From positions 62,001-126,000 of the forward strand of contig NZ_JAPDKN010000025.1 in the NCBI RefSeq assembly GCF_026163565.1: 64,000 bases of DNA, read 5' to 3'. The DNA comes from Chryseobacterium sp. YIM B08800 (GTDB taxonomy: Bacteria; Bacteroidota; Bacteroidia; Flavobacteriales; Weeksellaceae). The position numbers were made by a program, and so were the translations under genes. Positions 8,523 to 17,706 of the stretch are shown here, piece by piece. Position 1 is the first letter of the stretch, and every line of letters begins with the position of its first letter. The notes beneath the pieces were generated by a model. That model ran no database searches. It saw only the letters and a program-made list of their open reading frames with translations, and was not told where the DNA came from.

Positions 8523-11500
8523 ATGTCTTTAATAATTAAACAGAAGAATTTTAAGCCACTCATCGCACCGCTATTTTTGCTTGCGTCTGGCTTTATGTTC
8601 GGACAAAAGGCAGTAAGTGATTCTGCCAAAACAGGTACTAAAGATATCGAAGAAGTGGTAGTGATAGGATACGGAAAAGTAAAAAAATCTGACCTTACCG
8701 GATCTGTATCTTCAGTGTCTGCGAAAGATTTGGCAGCTACACCCGCAATGAATGCTTTACAGGCATTACAGGGAAGAGCTGCGGGATTAAATATTGTAAC
8801 GGCGGGCGGTGCTCCCGGAGCTACTGCCAATGTAACTGTTCGTGGTGGTGCTTCCATTACTCAGGGTACAGAGCCGTTGTATATTGTAGATGGTTTTCAA
8901 TTGGATAATGCATTAAATATTATCAATCCGAATGATATTGAAAGTATCGATGTATTAAAAGGGGCTTCTGCAATCGCAATCTATGGAGCTCGTGGATCTA
9001 ATGGTATTATTGTTATTAAAACGAAGAGCGGAAAAAAAGGAAGAACTACTATTCAGTATAATTCTTTTATGGCGTTTGATATGCTTTCAAAGAAACTGGA
9101 TATGGTTTCAAATCCTGAGCAATATGTGAAATATCAGTATGAAATGGCGCAGCTTCAGGGAAAAACAACCCAATGGAGTAATGTTTTTGATAACAGCTTA
9201 GGTATAGATTCGCCAGGATTTTACACAGGTGCTTTCAGTAGAATCAGTAATAGATACGGATCTGAAAACGGATTAGACTGGCAAGAAAAAATGCTTGGTG
9301 GAACTGGGTTGACCCAGAATCATAACGTAAGCGTTTCTGCTGGTACAGATAAAACACAGGCATTTATCAGTTATAATTACAATAAGCAGGACGGTTTATT
9401 ACAAAATTTCAACGAAACAAGAAATTCATTACGTGCCAACATCAATTCAGAATTATATAAAGGAATACGTTTAGATTTCAGTTCAATGTTTACTTCCAAT
9501 TCTACAAACGGAGGCGGAGCGTATTCTGGAATGAAAAAAATACTTCTTCAGCCGATTACTGGAGGAACTTTGTTTACGCAGGATCAGTTGTTTAATACGC
9601 AGACTTTTGCAGATTATTCAAGTTTGGATTCTTCATTTGATACAGAAAACCCTTACATAGAAACTGCAGCCTCTACCCAAAACAGAAGAGCAAGAACATT
9701 TTTAGCAAATGTAGGTCTGGAATTTGATTTGTTGAAAGACTTTACATTCAGAACTGCAGGTTCTTATAACTGGATGAATAGTAAATCAACTGCATTTTCA
9801 GATAAAAATTCCCGAGCATTTCTTACAGATCCTGTAAATACAGGGATTAACGGAAGTATCGCAAATTCTGAAGCTTACAGATATCAGATCACCAATACAT
9901 TAACTTACAATAAAACTTTAGGAGAAAAACATAAACTGACTGGTTTAATTGGTAATGAAATTATTTATCAGGAAAACGAAAGCAACAGCATGAGACTGAC
10001 AAAATTCCCGACTATTTTAAATTATGGCTTGGATGACATCACAAATGCTACAGTGGCAGATAAAGATGCGGATAGATCTAGTAATGCTTTGATTTCATAT
10101 TTTGCACGTGTAAATTATAATTATGATAATCGTTATTTATTAACGGGTACTATTCGTAGAGACGGTTCTTCTAAATTTGGTCCGGATAAGCAGTGGGGAG
10201 TATTTCCATCTGTAGCTGCAGCATGGAGAGTTTCAGAAGAAAGTTTTTGGAAAAACTCTAAAGTTGACAGTTATATCAATGATCTGAAGTTCAGATATGA
10301 ATATGGTATTGTAGGAAACAATAGTATACCAAATAATGTATTCAGAACCAATGTGATAGGGACTGATTATCCTATGAATAATACTATAGGTAACTTAGCC
10401 TTAATGACAAGCAGTGTCTTGGGTAACCGTATTGTACAATGGGAAGAAATGAGATCTACTAACGTAGGGGTTGATCTTGCATTATTTAATAATAGAATTA
10501 AATTAACTTCTGAATGGTACAACAACAATGTAAGTGGAATGTTATTGGAAACTGTACTTCCAGCGTCTACAGGATATAAAAGTAAGTTTGTAAATGTCGG
10601 TTCTATGAAAAACACCGGTATGGAATTTACCTTAAACTCCATCAACTTAAAATCTGAAAATTTCAGATGGTCTACAGACGCCAATATAGGTTTCAATAAA
10701 TCAAAAGTACTATCTCTTGATGAAGGAAGAACTTTCAGAAACTTTAGCGTTGGAAGTAACAGAGCAGGTATGGTAACTTATTATGCGACCGTTGGAGAAG
10801 AATTAGGAGACATGTATGGATATGTTTATCAAGGAATTTATACAACTGATGACTTTACCCAAGCTGGAAACGGAACATTAACTTTAAAACCGGGAGTTGT
10901 AAAACCAGCTTCGGGAACTCCAAAACCGGGTGATATTAAATTTGCTGCAGATAATGAGGCAGGTGATCAGTTTACAAGAAAACTGGTAAAAATTGGAAAT
11001 GGTACACCTGATTTTATTGGAGGTATTAGCAATAACTTTTCTTACAAAGGTTTCGATCTTGCGGTATTCTTGAAATTCAGCGTGGGTGGTGATGTTTATA
11101 ATGCGACTAAGCACAGTATGAGTCCGTATGCAATGTTCCAGAATGTACCTTCAGAATTTGGAGATAATTATTATCATGTGATTGATCCTAATACAGGACA
11201 GGCTGCAACAAGCTTAGTGAGATTAAAAGAGCTTAATCCTAATGAAGATTCCAGTCTTTGGAGTTTGGGGACTACCAATTCTAGCTACATCACTTATCCT
11301 TCATCGTATTATGTAGAAGACGGTTCTTATTTAAGAGTTTCTATGGTAACATTGGGATATTCTTTTTCTAAAGACTTTTTAAGTCATATCAAGTTGACTA
11401 ATGCACGTATCTATGCAACAGTAAATAACTTGGCAACCATTACCGGGTATTCAGGATTTGACCCGGAAGTTTCTGCGGCAAGCGGTGTTACCGTTACACC

Positions 11501-11567
11501 TGGTTATGACAATTCTTCATTCCCAAGATCTAGAAGCTATGTTTTGGGTATCAATCTTACTTTTTAA
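8523..11567 (+). CDS. SusC/RagA-type TonB-dependent outer-membrane transporter lacking the usual N-terminal domain
   Basis: 1014 residues: signal peptide ending at FGQ (~28), TonB-box-like segment DIEEVVVIGYG, plug (GRAAGLNIVTAGGAPG, PLYIVDGFQLDN, IESIDVLKGASAIAIYGARGSNGII), then a long beta-barrel ending in a strand with terminal Phe (SYVLGINLTF). Normal SusC proteins have an ~80-residue carboxypeptidase-regulatory (CNA-B-like) domain between signal peptide and TonB box; here only about 12 residues separate them. The gene is otherwise intact, so this is a natural short form and not decay. It is paired with the SusD lipoprotein 18 bp downstream and would import RG-I oligosaccharides across the outer membrane. 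Confidence 0.95.
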   Translation: MSLIIKQKNFKPLIAPLFLLASGFMFGQKAVSDSAKTGTKDIEEVVVIGYGKVKKSDLTGSVSSVSAKDLAATPAMNALQALQGRAAGLNIVTAGGAPGATANVTVRGGASITQGTEPLYIVDGFQLDNALNIINPNDIESIDVLKGASAIAIYGARGSNGIIVIKTKSGKKGRTTIQYNSFMAFDMLSKKLDMVSNPEQYVKYQYEMAQLQGKTTQWSNVFDNSLGIDSPGFYTGAFSRISNRYGSENGLDWQEKMLGGTGLTQNHNVSVSAGTDKTQAFISYNYNKQDGLLQNFNETRNSLRANINSELYKGIRLDFSSMFTSNSTNGGGAYSGMKKILLQPITGGTLFTQDQLFNTQTFADYSSLDSSFDTENPYIETAASTQNRRARTFLANVGLEFDLLKDFTFRTAGSYNWMNSKSTAFSDKNSRAFLTDPVNTGINGSIANSEAYRYQITNTLTYNKTLGEKHKLTGLIGNEIIYQENESNSMRLTKFPTILNYGLDDITNATVADKDADRSSNALISYFARVNYNYDNRYLLTGTIRRDGSSKFGPDKQWGVFPSVAAAWRVSEESFWKNSKVDSYINDLKFRYEYGIVGNNSIPNNVFRTNVIGTDYPMNNTIGNLALMTSSVLGNRIVQWEEMRSTNVGVDLALFNNRIKLTSEWYNNNVSGMLLETVLPASTGYKSKFVNVGSMKNTGMEFTLNSINLKSENFRWSTDANIGFNKSKVLSLDEGRTFRNFSVGSNRAGMVTYYATVGEELGDMYGYVYQGIYTTDDFTQAGNGTLTLKPGVVKPASGTPKPGDIKFAADNEAGDQFTRKLVKIGNGTPDFIGGISNNFSYKGFDLAVFLKFSVGGDVYNATKHSMSPYAMFQNVPSEFGDNYYHVIDPNTGQAATSLVRLKELNPNEDSSLWSLGTTNSSYITYPSSYYVEDGSYLRVSMVTLGYSFSKDFLSHIKLTNARIYATVNNLATITGYSGFDPEVSAASGVTVTPGYDNSSFPRSRSYVLGINLTF

Positions 11568-11585
11568 TATTTAAATGTTTCAGTC

Positions 11586-13649
11586 ATGAAAAATATATTT
11601 ACTAATCGCAGTCTTTTAAAAAATCTAATAATAGTTCCAACTATTTTGATTGCTGGTTTAAGCATCAATTCGTGTAGCGATGATTTTTTAAATCAACCTG
11701 CTTATAATTCGTCAGATACAGAATCTGTATTTACCAATATAGAAACTGCAGATGCTTTTGTTCAGGGATTATACAGAGGTCTTGTTCCTACCGAAATGTT
11801 TTATCAATTGGGAGCAGGAGATACGGTTACTCATTCTGCAGAAGACGGATCAACCAATAATTCTAAATACAATATCTGTAACTACCAATACGATGCAAAA
11901 ACACCAAATACCGTTACAGGAATTTATTCTGCAATGTATGCGGTAATCGAAAGAACCAATATCGCCATCGACAGATTACCAGATATGCCTGCAAGTCAAA
12001 AACGTGATGCTTTATTGGCAGAAGCAAAGGCTATTCGTGCATTTTGCTACTATAATTTAATTAGAGTTTACGGTGATGTTCCTGCAATTTGGATTCCTTT
12101 GGAGGAAGCAGATCCTAATGATCCGAGTACTCTTTATCCTAAACGTGCTTCTCGTGACGTCATTTATGATAAAGTTATTGCAGATATACAAGAATCTATT
12201 AACAATATGCCGGCTTCAAATGGAACGCCGGAAAGATTAAACAAGCAGTCAACGAATGCACTTTTGGCAAAAATTGCTTTATATGCAGCAGGATATTCTC
12301 TTCGTTGGGAACTAAACACAAGCTCTCCGGGGATTATGTCTCGTCGTCCAGATAACGCAAGAGTTCAGCAATTGTATCAGATTGCAGATGCAGCAGCACT
12401 TTCTGTAATCAATGCAGGTACCAATAGTCTGGTACAAGCTCAAGGAGGAAAAAGTGGTTTCGAAGCTTTGTGGTTTAATTTCGACAGAAGAAATTTTTCA
12501 GCGGTAAATCAGGAAATGATGTGGCACATCGCCGAATACGGACCAAATACCAATTCAGCATTTGGAGTTTATGCACATCCTGGTTCTAGAGGAGGTACTT
12601 ATGGTTCTCGTAAAGCATTACAATTTATACTTCCAAGTTATTATCTTTCTTTTAATGCGGCAGATAAACGAAGAGATGTTGCTTGTACTTCTTACAGTAT
12701 TTATTTCTTAAATGCAGGTGCAGCATCTGATACTTGGGTTGATGTAGGAACTACTTATTCTTGTATTATGCCGGGTAAATTTAGAATTTCTTGGTGTGTA
12801 GAGCCACAAGCTGCAGACGCACGTAATTTGAATATTCCTATTATCAGATATGCTGATGTTTTATTGATGTATGCAGAAACGCAAAATTATTTAAATTCAG
12901 GACCTACAGCTGCAGGAATTGCAGCATTGCAACAGGTAAGAAACCGTGCAGGAGTTGGTTCATTACCAATTCCAAGTGGTCAGCAAGCTTTTGAATCAGC
13001 GCTTGTTCAGGAACGTAAATGGGAGTTTTCAGATGAATTTATGCTTCGTACAGATTTAATCAGAATGAATCGTATTGCAAGCGAAATCGATGCGACAAAA
13101 ACAGCAATGAAAAATCTATCAAACCGTACAGGTCAGTTTGCGTCAACACCGGTTTACCGACTTTACAAATACCACAAAAATGCACAGGTTTACGGAGATC
13201 CGTTCTTGGCGATTACTTATATTGATTTAACGGACCCTGCACAGATAGCACAAGTTCAGGCAGTTCCTACAAGTTCAGCTGGTTATGCGGCGTATCAAAC
13301 AACTTTGAAAGCTATAGCATTGGCAAACGGACAAACTTCAACAGCTGATGACAAATGGTATCCTGCCAATATGTTCCAGGCTTATACAAGTACATTTAAT
13401 GGTAATGCTAGAAAAGCGGTAGGATTTACAGCCGGATTTAATGCACTTCAGATAGGAAATATTATCTACACAAAACCAACAGGTTCAGCTGAAAATGGAG
13501 GAACCTATCCAAACTGGATCGAAGGTGGTGGAGACGGTCTTTTCTACGGATTTGTACCTAATAAAACAGAATTGCTTCCGTTTGCAGCAGCTTCTGCAGG
13601 ACATCCGTTGATCGATAATCCAAACCTTACTCAGCTTCCTGGGTATTAA
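11586..13649 (+). CDS. SusD/RagB-type surface glycan-binding lipoprotein
   Basis: 687 residues; larger than many SusD proteins. Type II signal peptide ending GLSINSC with lipidated Cys30, followed by SDDFLNQP, a typical SusD start with acidic residues that favour surface export. The helical TPR-like scaffold is visible: AEAKAIRAFCYYNLIRVYGDVP, IPIIRYADVLLMYAETQNY, LQQVRNRAGVG and ERKWEFSDEFMLRTDLIRM. The protein caps the SusC barrel and captures the glycan. It starts 18 bp after susC and is certainly co-transcribed with it; the ~190-bp gap to the aldolase gene holds a long inverted repeat. Confidence 0.95.
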   Translation: MKNIFTNRSLLKNLIIVPTILIAGLSINSCSDDFLNQPAYNSSDTESVFTNIETADAFVQGLYRGLVPTEMFYQLGAGDTVTHSAEDGSTNNSKYNICNYQYDAKTPNTVTGIYSAMYAVIERTNIAIDRLPDMPASQKRDALLAEAKAIRAFCYYNLIRVYGDVPAIWIPLEEADPNDPSTLYPKRASRDVIYDKVIADIQESINNMPASNGTPERLNKQSTNALLAKIALYAAGYSLRWELNTSSPGIMSRRPDNARVQQLYQIADAAALSVINAGTNSLVQAQGGKSGFEALWFNFDRRNFSAVNQEMMWHIAEYGPNTNSAFGVYAHPGSRGGTYGSRKALQFILPSYYLSFNAADKRRDVACTSYSIYFLNAGAASDTWVDVGTTYSCIMPGKFRISWCVEPQAADARNLNIPIIRYADVLLMYAETQNYLNSGPTAAGIAALQQVRNRAGVGSLPIPSGQQAFESALVQERKWEFSDEFMLRTDLIRMNRIASEIDATKTAMKNLSNRTGQFASTPVYRLYKYHKNAQVYGDPFLAITYIDLTDPAQIAQVQAVPTSSAGYAAYQTTLKAIALANGQTSTADDKWYPANMFQAYTSTFNGNARKAVGFTAGFNALQIGNIIYTKPTGSAENGGTYPNWIEGGGDGLFYGFVPNKTELLPFAAASAGHPLIDNPNLTQLPGY

Positions 13650-13710
13650 TTAAAAAACTATTCACCAATCAAAATATTAATTTATTTAACCTTAATGAAA
13701 TGACTGTACA

Positions 13711-13768
13711 GCTGAATCGAAACGTGATAAATATCAGTGTTAATTTATCTTTAAATAATCGATTCAGC
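13711..13768 (+). promoter_or_regulatory. long-loop inverted repeat between susD and the aldolase gene
   Basis: GCTGAATCGA (13711-13720) and TCGATTCAGC (13759-13768) are exact reverse complements separated by 38 bp. Lacking a T-run it is not a standard terminator; it could be an operator or an mRNA stem that separates transport-gene from catabolic-gene expression. Confidence 0.45.
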
Positions 13769-13843
13769 AGTATAGTACGGGATGCTGTAAAAAATACTAC
13801 AGTCTAAATTTGGGTTAAAATTCAGAAAACAAAAAGAAAACAA

Positions 13844-15946
13844 ATGGAAAACGTAAAAACATTCAAATACGTAGATTATTTATGGGATGAAAGCAAGGCC
13901 GCATCTTTAGGAAACGATCAGGTGGCTTTATTTTTATACCGTTCAAACATATTAGGAGCAGACCTTAGAATTACCAATTATGGCGGAGGGAATACAAGTT
14001 GCAAAACCATCGAAAAAGATCCGCTAACCAATGAAGAAGTTGAGGTAATGTGGGTAAAAGGTTCAGGTGGAGACATCGGAACATTAACAAGAAAAGGAAT
14101 TGCCGGATTATATACAGAAAGACTGAGAAATCTTAAAAATGTTTACGAAGGTTTAGCAGACGAAGACAGAATGGTTGGCTTATTCGATCACTGTATTTTC
14201 GATTTAGACAGCAAAGCACCTTCGATTGATACACCACTTCACGGTTTACTTCCATTTAAACATATCGATCACCTTCACCCGGATGCACTAATTGCAGTTG
14301 CAGCTGCAAAAGACAGCGAAAAAATTACCAAAGAAATTTGGGGTGACACAATGGGATGGGTTCCTTGGCAAAGACCTGGTTTCGACTTGGGTTTACAGCT
14401 TGAAAAATGTTTAGCTGAAAATCCTGGAATCAGAGGAATCGTTTTAGGAAGCCACGGATTATTCACTTGGGGAGACACTTCTTACGAATGTTATATGAAC
14501 AGTTTGGAAGTAATTGAAACAGCTTCTGAATATATCGCTAAAAAAATCGAAGAAAACGGACAGGTTTTCGGTGGACAAAAAGTAGAATCTTTACCAGCTG
14601 ACGAACGTAAAAACAAAGCTGCTCAATTAATGCCTTTGTTGAGAGGTTTGGCTTCTTCAGAAAACAGAATGGTTGGTCATTTTACCGACAGTGATGTTGT
14701 TTTGGAATATATTAACAGTAATGATTTGGAAAGATTGGCTCCGCTTGGAACTTCTTGCCCTGATCACTTCTTAAGAACGAAGATTCAACCTTTGGTGTTG
14801 ACTTTAGATAAAAATGAAGATTTAAGCGATTCTAAAGCAATTTTAGATAAATTAAATCCACTTTTTGAACAGTACAGACAAGAGTACAAAGAATATTACG
14901 AAACGTGTAAGCACCCAAACAGCCCTGCAATGCGTGACCCGAATCCGGTAATCATCATTTATCCGGGAGTAGGGATGTTCAGTTTTTCAAAAGATAAGCA
15001 GACGACTCGTGTTGCCAACGAATTTTACGTAAACGCGATTAATGTAATGCGTGGTGCAGAGGCTATTTCTGAATATACTTCTTTACCAAGACAAGAAGCA
15101 TTTGACATCGAATATTGGTTGTTGGAAGAAGCTAAATTGCAAAGAATGCCGAAAGAAAAGCCTCTTTCAAGAAAGGTGGCAATCGTAACCGGAGCAGGAG
15201 GCGGAATCGGACAGGCAATTGCTGATAAAATGGTTGCAGAAGGTGCTGTGGTTGTTTTCACAGACCTTAATCAAGGAGCGGTAGAAGAGGTAACTTCAAA
15301 ATATAGCAAAGATCAAGCGGTTGCCGTTACTTGCGACGTGACGAGTGAAGAAGGCATTGCTAATGCTTTTAAAGAAACAGTTTTGGCATTCGGTGGAGTA
15401 GATATCATTGTACATTCTGCAGGTTTGGCGATTTCTAAATCTTTGGAAGATACCACCACAAAAGACTGGGAATTACTGGAAAACGTTTTGGTAAAAGGTC
15501 AGTTTATGATGGCCAAAGCCGGAACTGAAATCATGAAAAAGCAGGATTTAGGCGGTGATATTGTGAATATTGCAAGTAAAAACGGCTTGGTAGCAGGACC
15601 AAACAACGTAGCGTACGGAACTGCAAAAGCAGCGCAACAACACATGACAAGATTATTGGCGGCAGAATTGGCAGCAGATAAAATTAGAGTAAACGTTGTC
15701 AATCCAGACGGTGTTATTGTTGGAAGTAAAATTTGGGAAGGTTCTTGGGCAGAAGGCCGTGCAAAAGCAAACGGAATTACCGTTGAAGAGTTGCCTGCTT
15801 TCTACGCAAAGAGAAATCTGTTAAACGAAATTATTCTTCCGGAAGACATTGCCAACGGAGTTTTCGCTTGCGTAGCGATTTTAGACAAAACGACAGGAAA
15901 TATCATCAATGTAGATGGCGGAATGGCAAATGCTTTCCCGAGATAA
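13844..15946 (+). CDS. bifunctional rhamnulose-1-phosphate aldolase / lactaldehyde dehydrogenase (RhaE-RhaW type)
   Basis: 700 residues, a fusion. Residues ~1-420 are a class II aldolase/adducin domain: GGGNTSCK, HIDHLHPDALI with the metal His-x-His, and GSHGLFTWGDT. Residues ~430-700 are a short-chain dehydrogenase: nucleotide motif TGAGGGIGQA, catalytic Ser in IVNIASKNG and the YxxxK motif in VAYGTAKAA. The aldolase half splits L-rhamnulose-1-phosphate to DHAP and L-lactaldehyde; the dehydrogenase half would oxidise L-lactaldehyde to L-lactate with NAD. This fused form is known from rhamnose loci of Bacillus and several other bacteria. It precedes the isomerase, kinase and lactate dehydrogenase, giving a full pathway. 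Confidence 0.93.
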   Translation: MENVKTFKYVDYLWDESKAASLGNDQVALFLYRSNILGADLRITNYGGGNTSCKTIEKDPLTNEEVEVMWVKGSGGDIGTLTRKGIAGLYTERLRNLKNVYEGLADEDRMVGLFDHCIFDLDSKAPSIDTPLHGLLPFKHIDHLHPDALIAVAAAKDSEKITKEIWGDTMGWVPWQRPGFDLGLQLEKCLAENPGIRGIVLGSHGLFTWGDTSYECYMNSLEVIETASEYIAKKIEENGQVFGGQKVESLPADERKNKAAQLMPLLRGLASSENRMVGHFTDSDVVLEYINSNDLERLAPLGTSCPDHFLRTKIQPLVLTLDKNEDLSDSKAILDKLNPLFEQYRQEYKEYYETCKHPNSPAMRDPNPVIIIYPGVGMFSFSKDKQTTRVANEFYVNAINVMRGAEAISEYTSLPRQEAFDIEYWLLEEAKLQRMPKEKPLSRKVAIVTGAGGGIGQAIADKMVAEGAVVVFTDLNQGAVEEVTSKYSKDQAVAVTCDVTSEEGIANAFKETVLAFGGVDIIVHSAGLAISKSLEDTTTKDWELLENVLVKGQFMMAKAGTEIMKKQDLGGDIVNIASKNGLVAGPNNVAYGTAKAAQQHMTRLLAAELAADKIRVNVVNPDGVIVGSKIWEGSWAEGRAKANGITVEELPAFYAKRNLLNEIILPEDIANGVFACVAILDKTTGNIINVDGGMANAFPR

Positions 15947-16004
15947 TATTTATTTTTGGTTGTCGGTTTTTAGTTGTCGGTTGTTGGTTTTTCACTTCAA
16001 TTTA

Positions 16005-16099
16005 TTTGGGCAGCTTAATCCGCCTTCCACTCCCGCTTTTTTGCTCGTCGTACCTCCTCGCAAAAAGAGCTCCGTTCAAGTCGGGTTGCGAGAGATTCG
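16005..16099 (+). repeat. dispersed intergenic repeat, copy 2
   Basis: Similar in sequence and orientation to 2463-2556 (TTTGGGCAGC start, GCTTTTTTG centre, AAAAAGAGCTCC end). It interrupts the rhamnose catabolic run between the aldolase and isomerase genes. Confidence 0.75.
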
Positions 16100-16152
16100 A
16101 AAGCAAGTGCAGGAAAAAATAAAATATTAAATACTAATTTTAGACAATAATC

Positions 16153-16185
16153 AACCATGTCAAGGTTCAAAACCTTGACATGGTT
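16153..16185. repeat. 15-bp inverted repeat (TCAAGGTT family), copy 2
   Basis: AACCATGTCAAGGTT and AACCTTGACATGGTT are exact reverse complements around CAA. It ends 16 bp before the isomerase start, so the hairpin could influence that gene's translation or act in read-through. Compare 2620-2650. Confidence 0.8.
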
Positions 16186-16201
16186 AATCAAAAAATAAAT
16201 C

Positions 16202-17482
16202 ATGATTATAGGAAAAGATATCATTGAACAATACAATAAAAACGAAGTCGAAAATTTCAATTCAGACTATGCTTATTTATCAGATAAATTAGCAAGATCA
16301 GGAGCAAATGTTTCAGATATTGTCAACAAAATTGCCGATTTTCAGGTAGCCATTCCAAGTTGGGCTTTAGGCGCTGGAGGAACCCGTTTCGGAAGATTTT
16401 CTTACGAAGGCGAACCATCTTCTTTAGAACAGAAATTAGATGATGTAGGTTTAATTCACGCTTTAACGCACTCTGCAGGTGCTATTTCACTGCATATTCC
16501 TTGGGATATTCCGACTGATGTAAAGGCTATCAAAGAAAAAGCTATCTCTCACGGATTGATTTTCGATGCAATGAACTCAAACACATTTCAAGATCAGCCG
16601 GGAGCAAAACAATCGTATAAATTCGGTTCTTTAAACGCCTCAAATGAAGACGCAAGAGCTTACGCAGTGGAACACAACAAAGAAGTGATCAGAATCGGGA
16701 AAGAATTAGATTCAAAAAGTTTGACCGTTTGGTTGGCAGATGGAGCAAGTTTTCCGGGACAGTTGAATTTCCAGACTGCTTTGGCTAAAACTGAACAAAG
16801 TTTAAAAGAGATCTATTCAGATCTACCGGAAGACTGGAAGTTGTTCATCGAATACAAGCCATACGAACCGAATTTCTATTCAACAACCATTCAGGATTGG
16901 GGAACGTCGTTTATGTTAGCAAATGCTTGCGGAGACAGAGCGTATACTTTGGTAGATCTTGGTCATCATTTACCAAACTCAAACATCGAGCAAATCGTTG
17001 CAACCTTGATGTACAAAGGGAAATTAGGAGGTTTCCATTTCAATGACAGCAAATATGGAGATGATGATTTAACAGTTGGATCGATCAAACCTTATGCGTT
17101 GTTCTTGATTTTCAATGAATTGGTGTATGGAGTAGAAAACAATCCAAACAATCCTTATCCAGCTTGGATGATCGATGCAAGTCATAACATCAAAGATCCT
17201 TTGGAAGATTTATTACAATCTTTAGAAGCTATCTTAATCGCTTATGCACAGGCACTTTTGGTAGATCAAAAAGCATTGAAAGAGGCACAGCAAAATAACG
17301 ATGTTGTTTTGGCTCAGGATATTTTGCAGAATGCTTATAGAACCGATGTTCGTCCGTTATTAAGAGCAGCAAGATTGCAGACTGGGGCAGCTTTAGACCC
17401 GATCGCAACATACAGAAACCTTAAAGTAAGAGAACAATTGATCTCCGAAAGAGGTTTAAATGTAAAAGCAACAGGATTATAA
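16202..17482 (+). CDS. rhaI: L-rhamnose isomerase, RhaI type
   Basis: 426 residues, matching the RhaI (Pseudomonas stutzeri-like) sugar isomerases and not E. coli RhaA. The TIM-barrel metal-site signatures are visible: FIEYKPYEPNFYST (Glu ligand), TLVDLGHHLPN (Asp/His), GGFHFNDSKYGDDDLTVGS (His/Asp ligands). SWALGAGGTRFGRF near residue 55 is also typical. It converts L-rhamnose to L-rhamnulose in the cytoplasm. No signal peptide. It follows the aldolase-dehydrogenase gene after a repeat-filled gap and precedes the kinase after a 224-bp gap containing a long imperfect hairpin. Confidence 0.93.
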   Translation: MIIGKDIIEQYNKNEVENFNSDYAYLSDKLARSGANVSDIVNKIADFQVAIPSWALGAGGTRFGRFSYEGEPSSLEQKLDDVGLIHALTHSAGAISLHIPWDIPTDVKAIKEKAISHGLIFDAMNSNTFQDQPGAKQSYKFGSLNASNEDARAYAVEHNKEVIRIGKELDSKSLTVWLADGASFPGQLNFQTALAKTEQSLKEIYSDLPEDWKLFIEYKPYEPNFYSTTIQDWGTSFMLANACGDRAYTLVDLGHHLPNSNIEQIVATLMYKGKLGGFHFNDSKYGDDDLTVGSIKPYALFLIFNELVYGVENNPNNPYPAWMIDASHNIKDPLEDLLQSLEAILIAYAQALLVDQKALKEAQQNNDVVLAQDILQNAYRTDVRPLLRAARLQTGAALDPIATYRNLKVREQLISERGLNVKATGL

Positions 17483-17558
17483 AACCTGTTTTAATTTGAT
17501 AATTTCAACTTTCAAGTGCAATTGAGAGTTTAATTATATGTATCCTTATATAGTTTCG

Positions 17559-17613
17559 TTAAGGGAAAAGTGTTTAGATTACTAAGTTTTTTTGTTGTCT
17601 AAACACTCCTTAA
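17559..17613. promoter_or_regulatory. long imperfect inverted repeat between rhaI and the kinase gene
   Basis: AGTGTTTAGA (17569-17578) and TCTAAACACT (17598-17607) are exact reverse complements; TTAAGG (17559-17564) and CCTTAA (17608-17613) extend the stem past a 4-nt bulge. The 19-nt loop contains a T-run, so this may be a regulatory hairpin and not a simple terminator. Confidence 0.5.
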
Positions 17614-17706
17614 TGATTTGTTTTTTAATAATTAAAATAAACAAATTAGTGCTATTAGTGAAAATATTTGCACTATTTGTGTTTAAATAAATAATTCATC
17701 ATAAGA

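Noticed and set aside
8523..8700. SusC as a decayed gene because its N-terminal domain is missing
   Set aside because: The signal peptide, TonB box, plug and barrel are intact and in frame, and SusD follows directly.
15868..16130. Short ORFs over the intergenic repeat after the aldolase gene
   Set aside because: They run from the aldolase end into the dispersed repeat; sequence is explained by the repeat and the overlapping gene.
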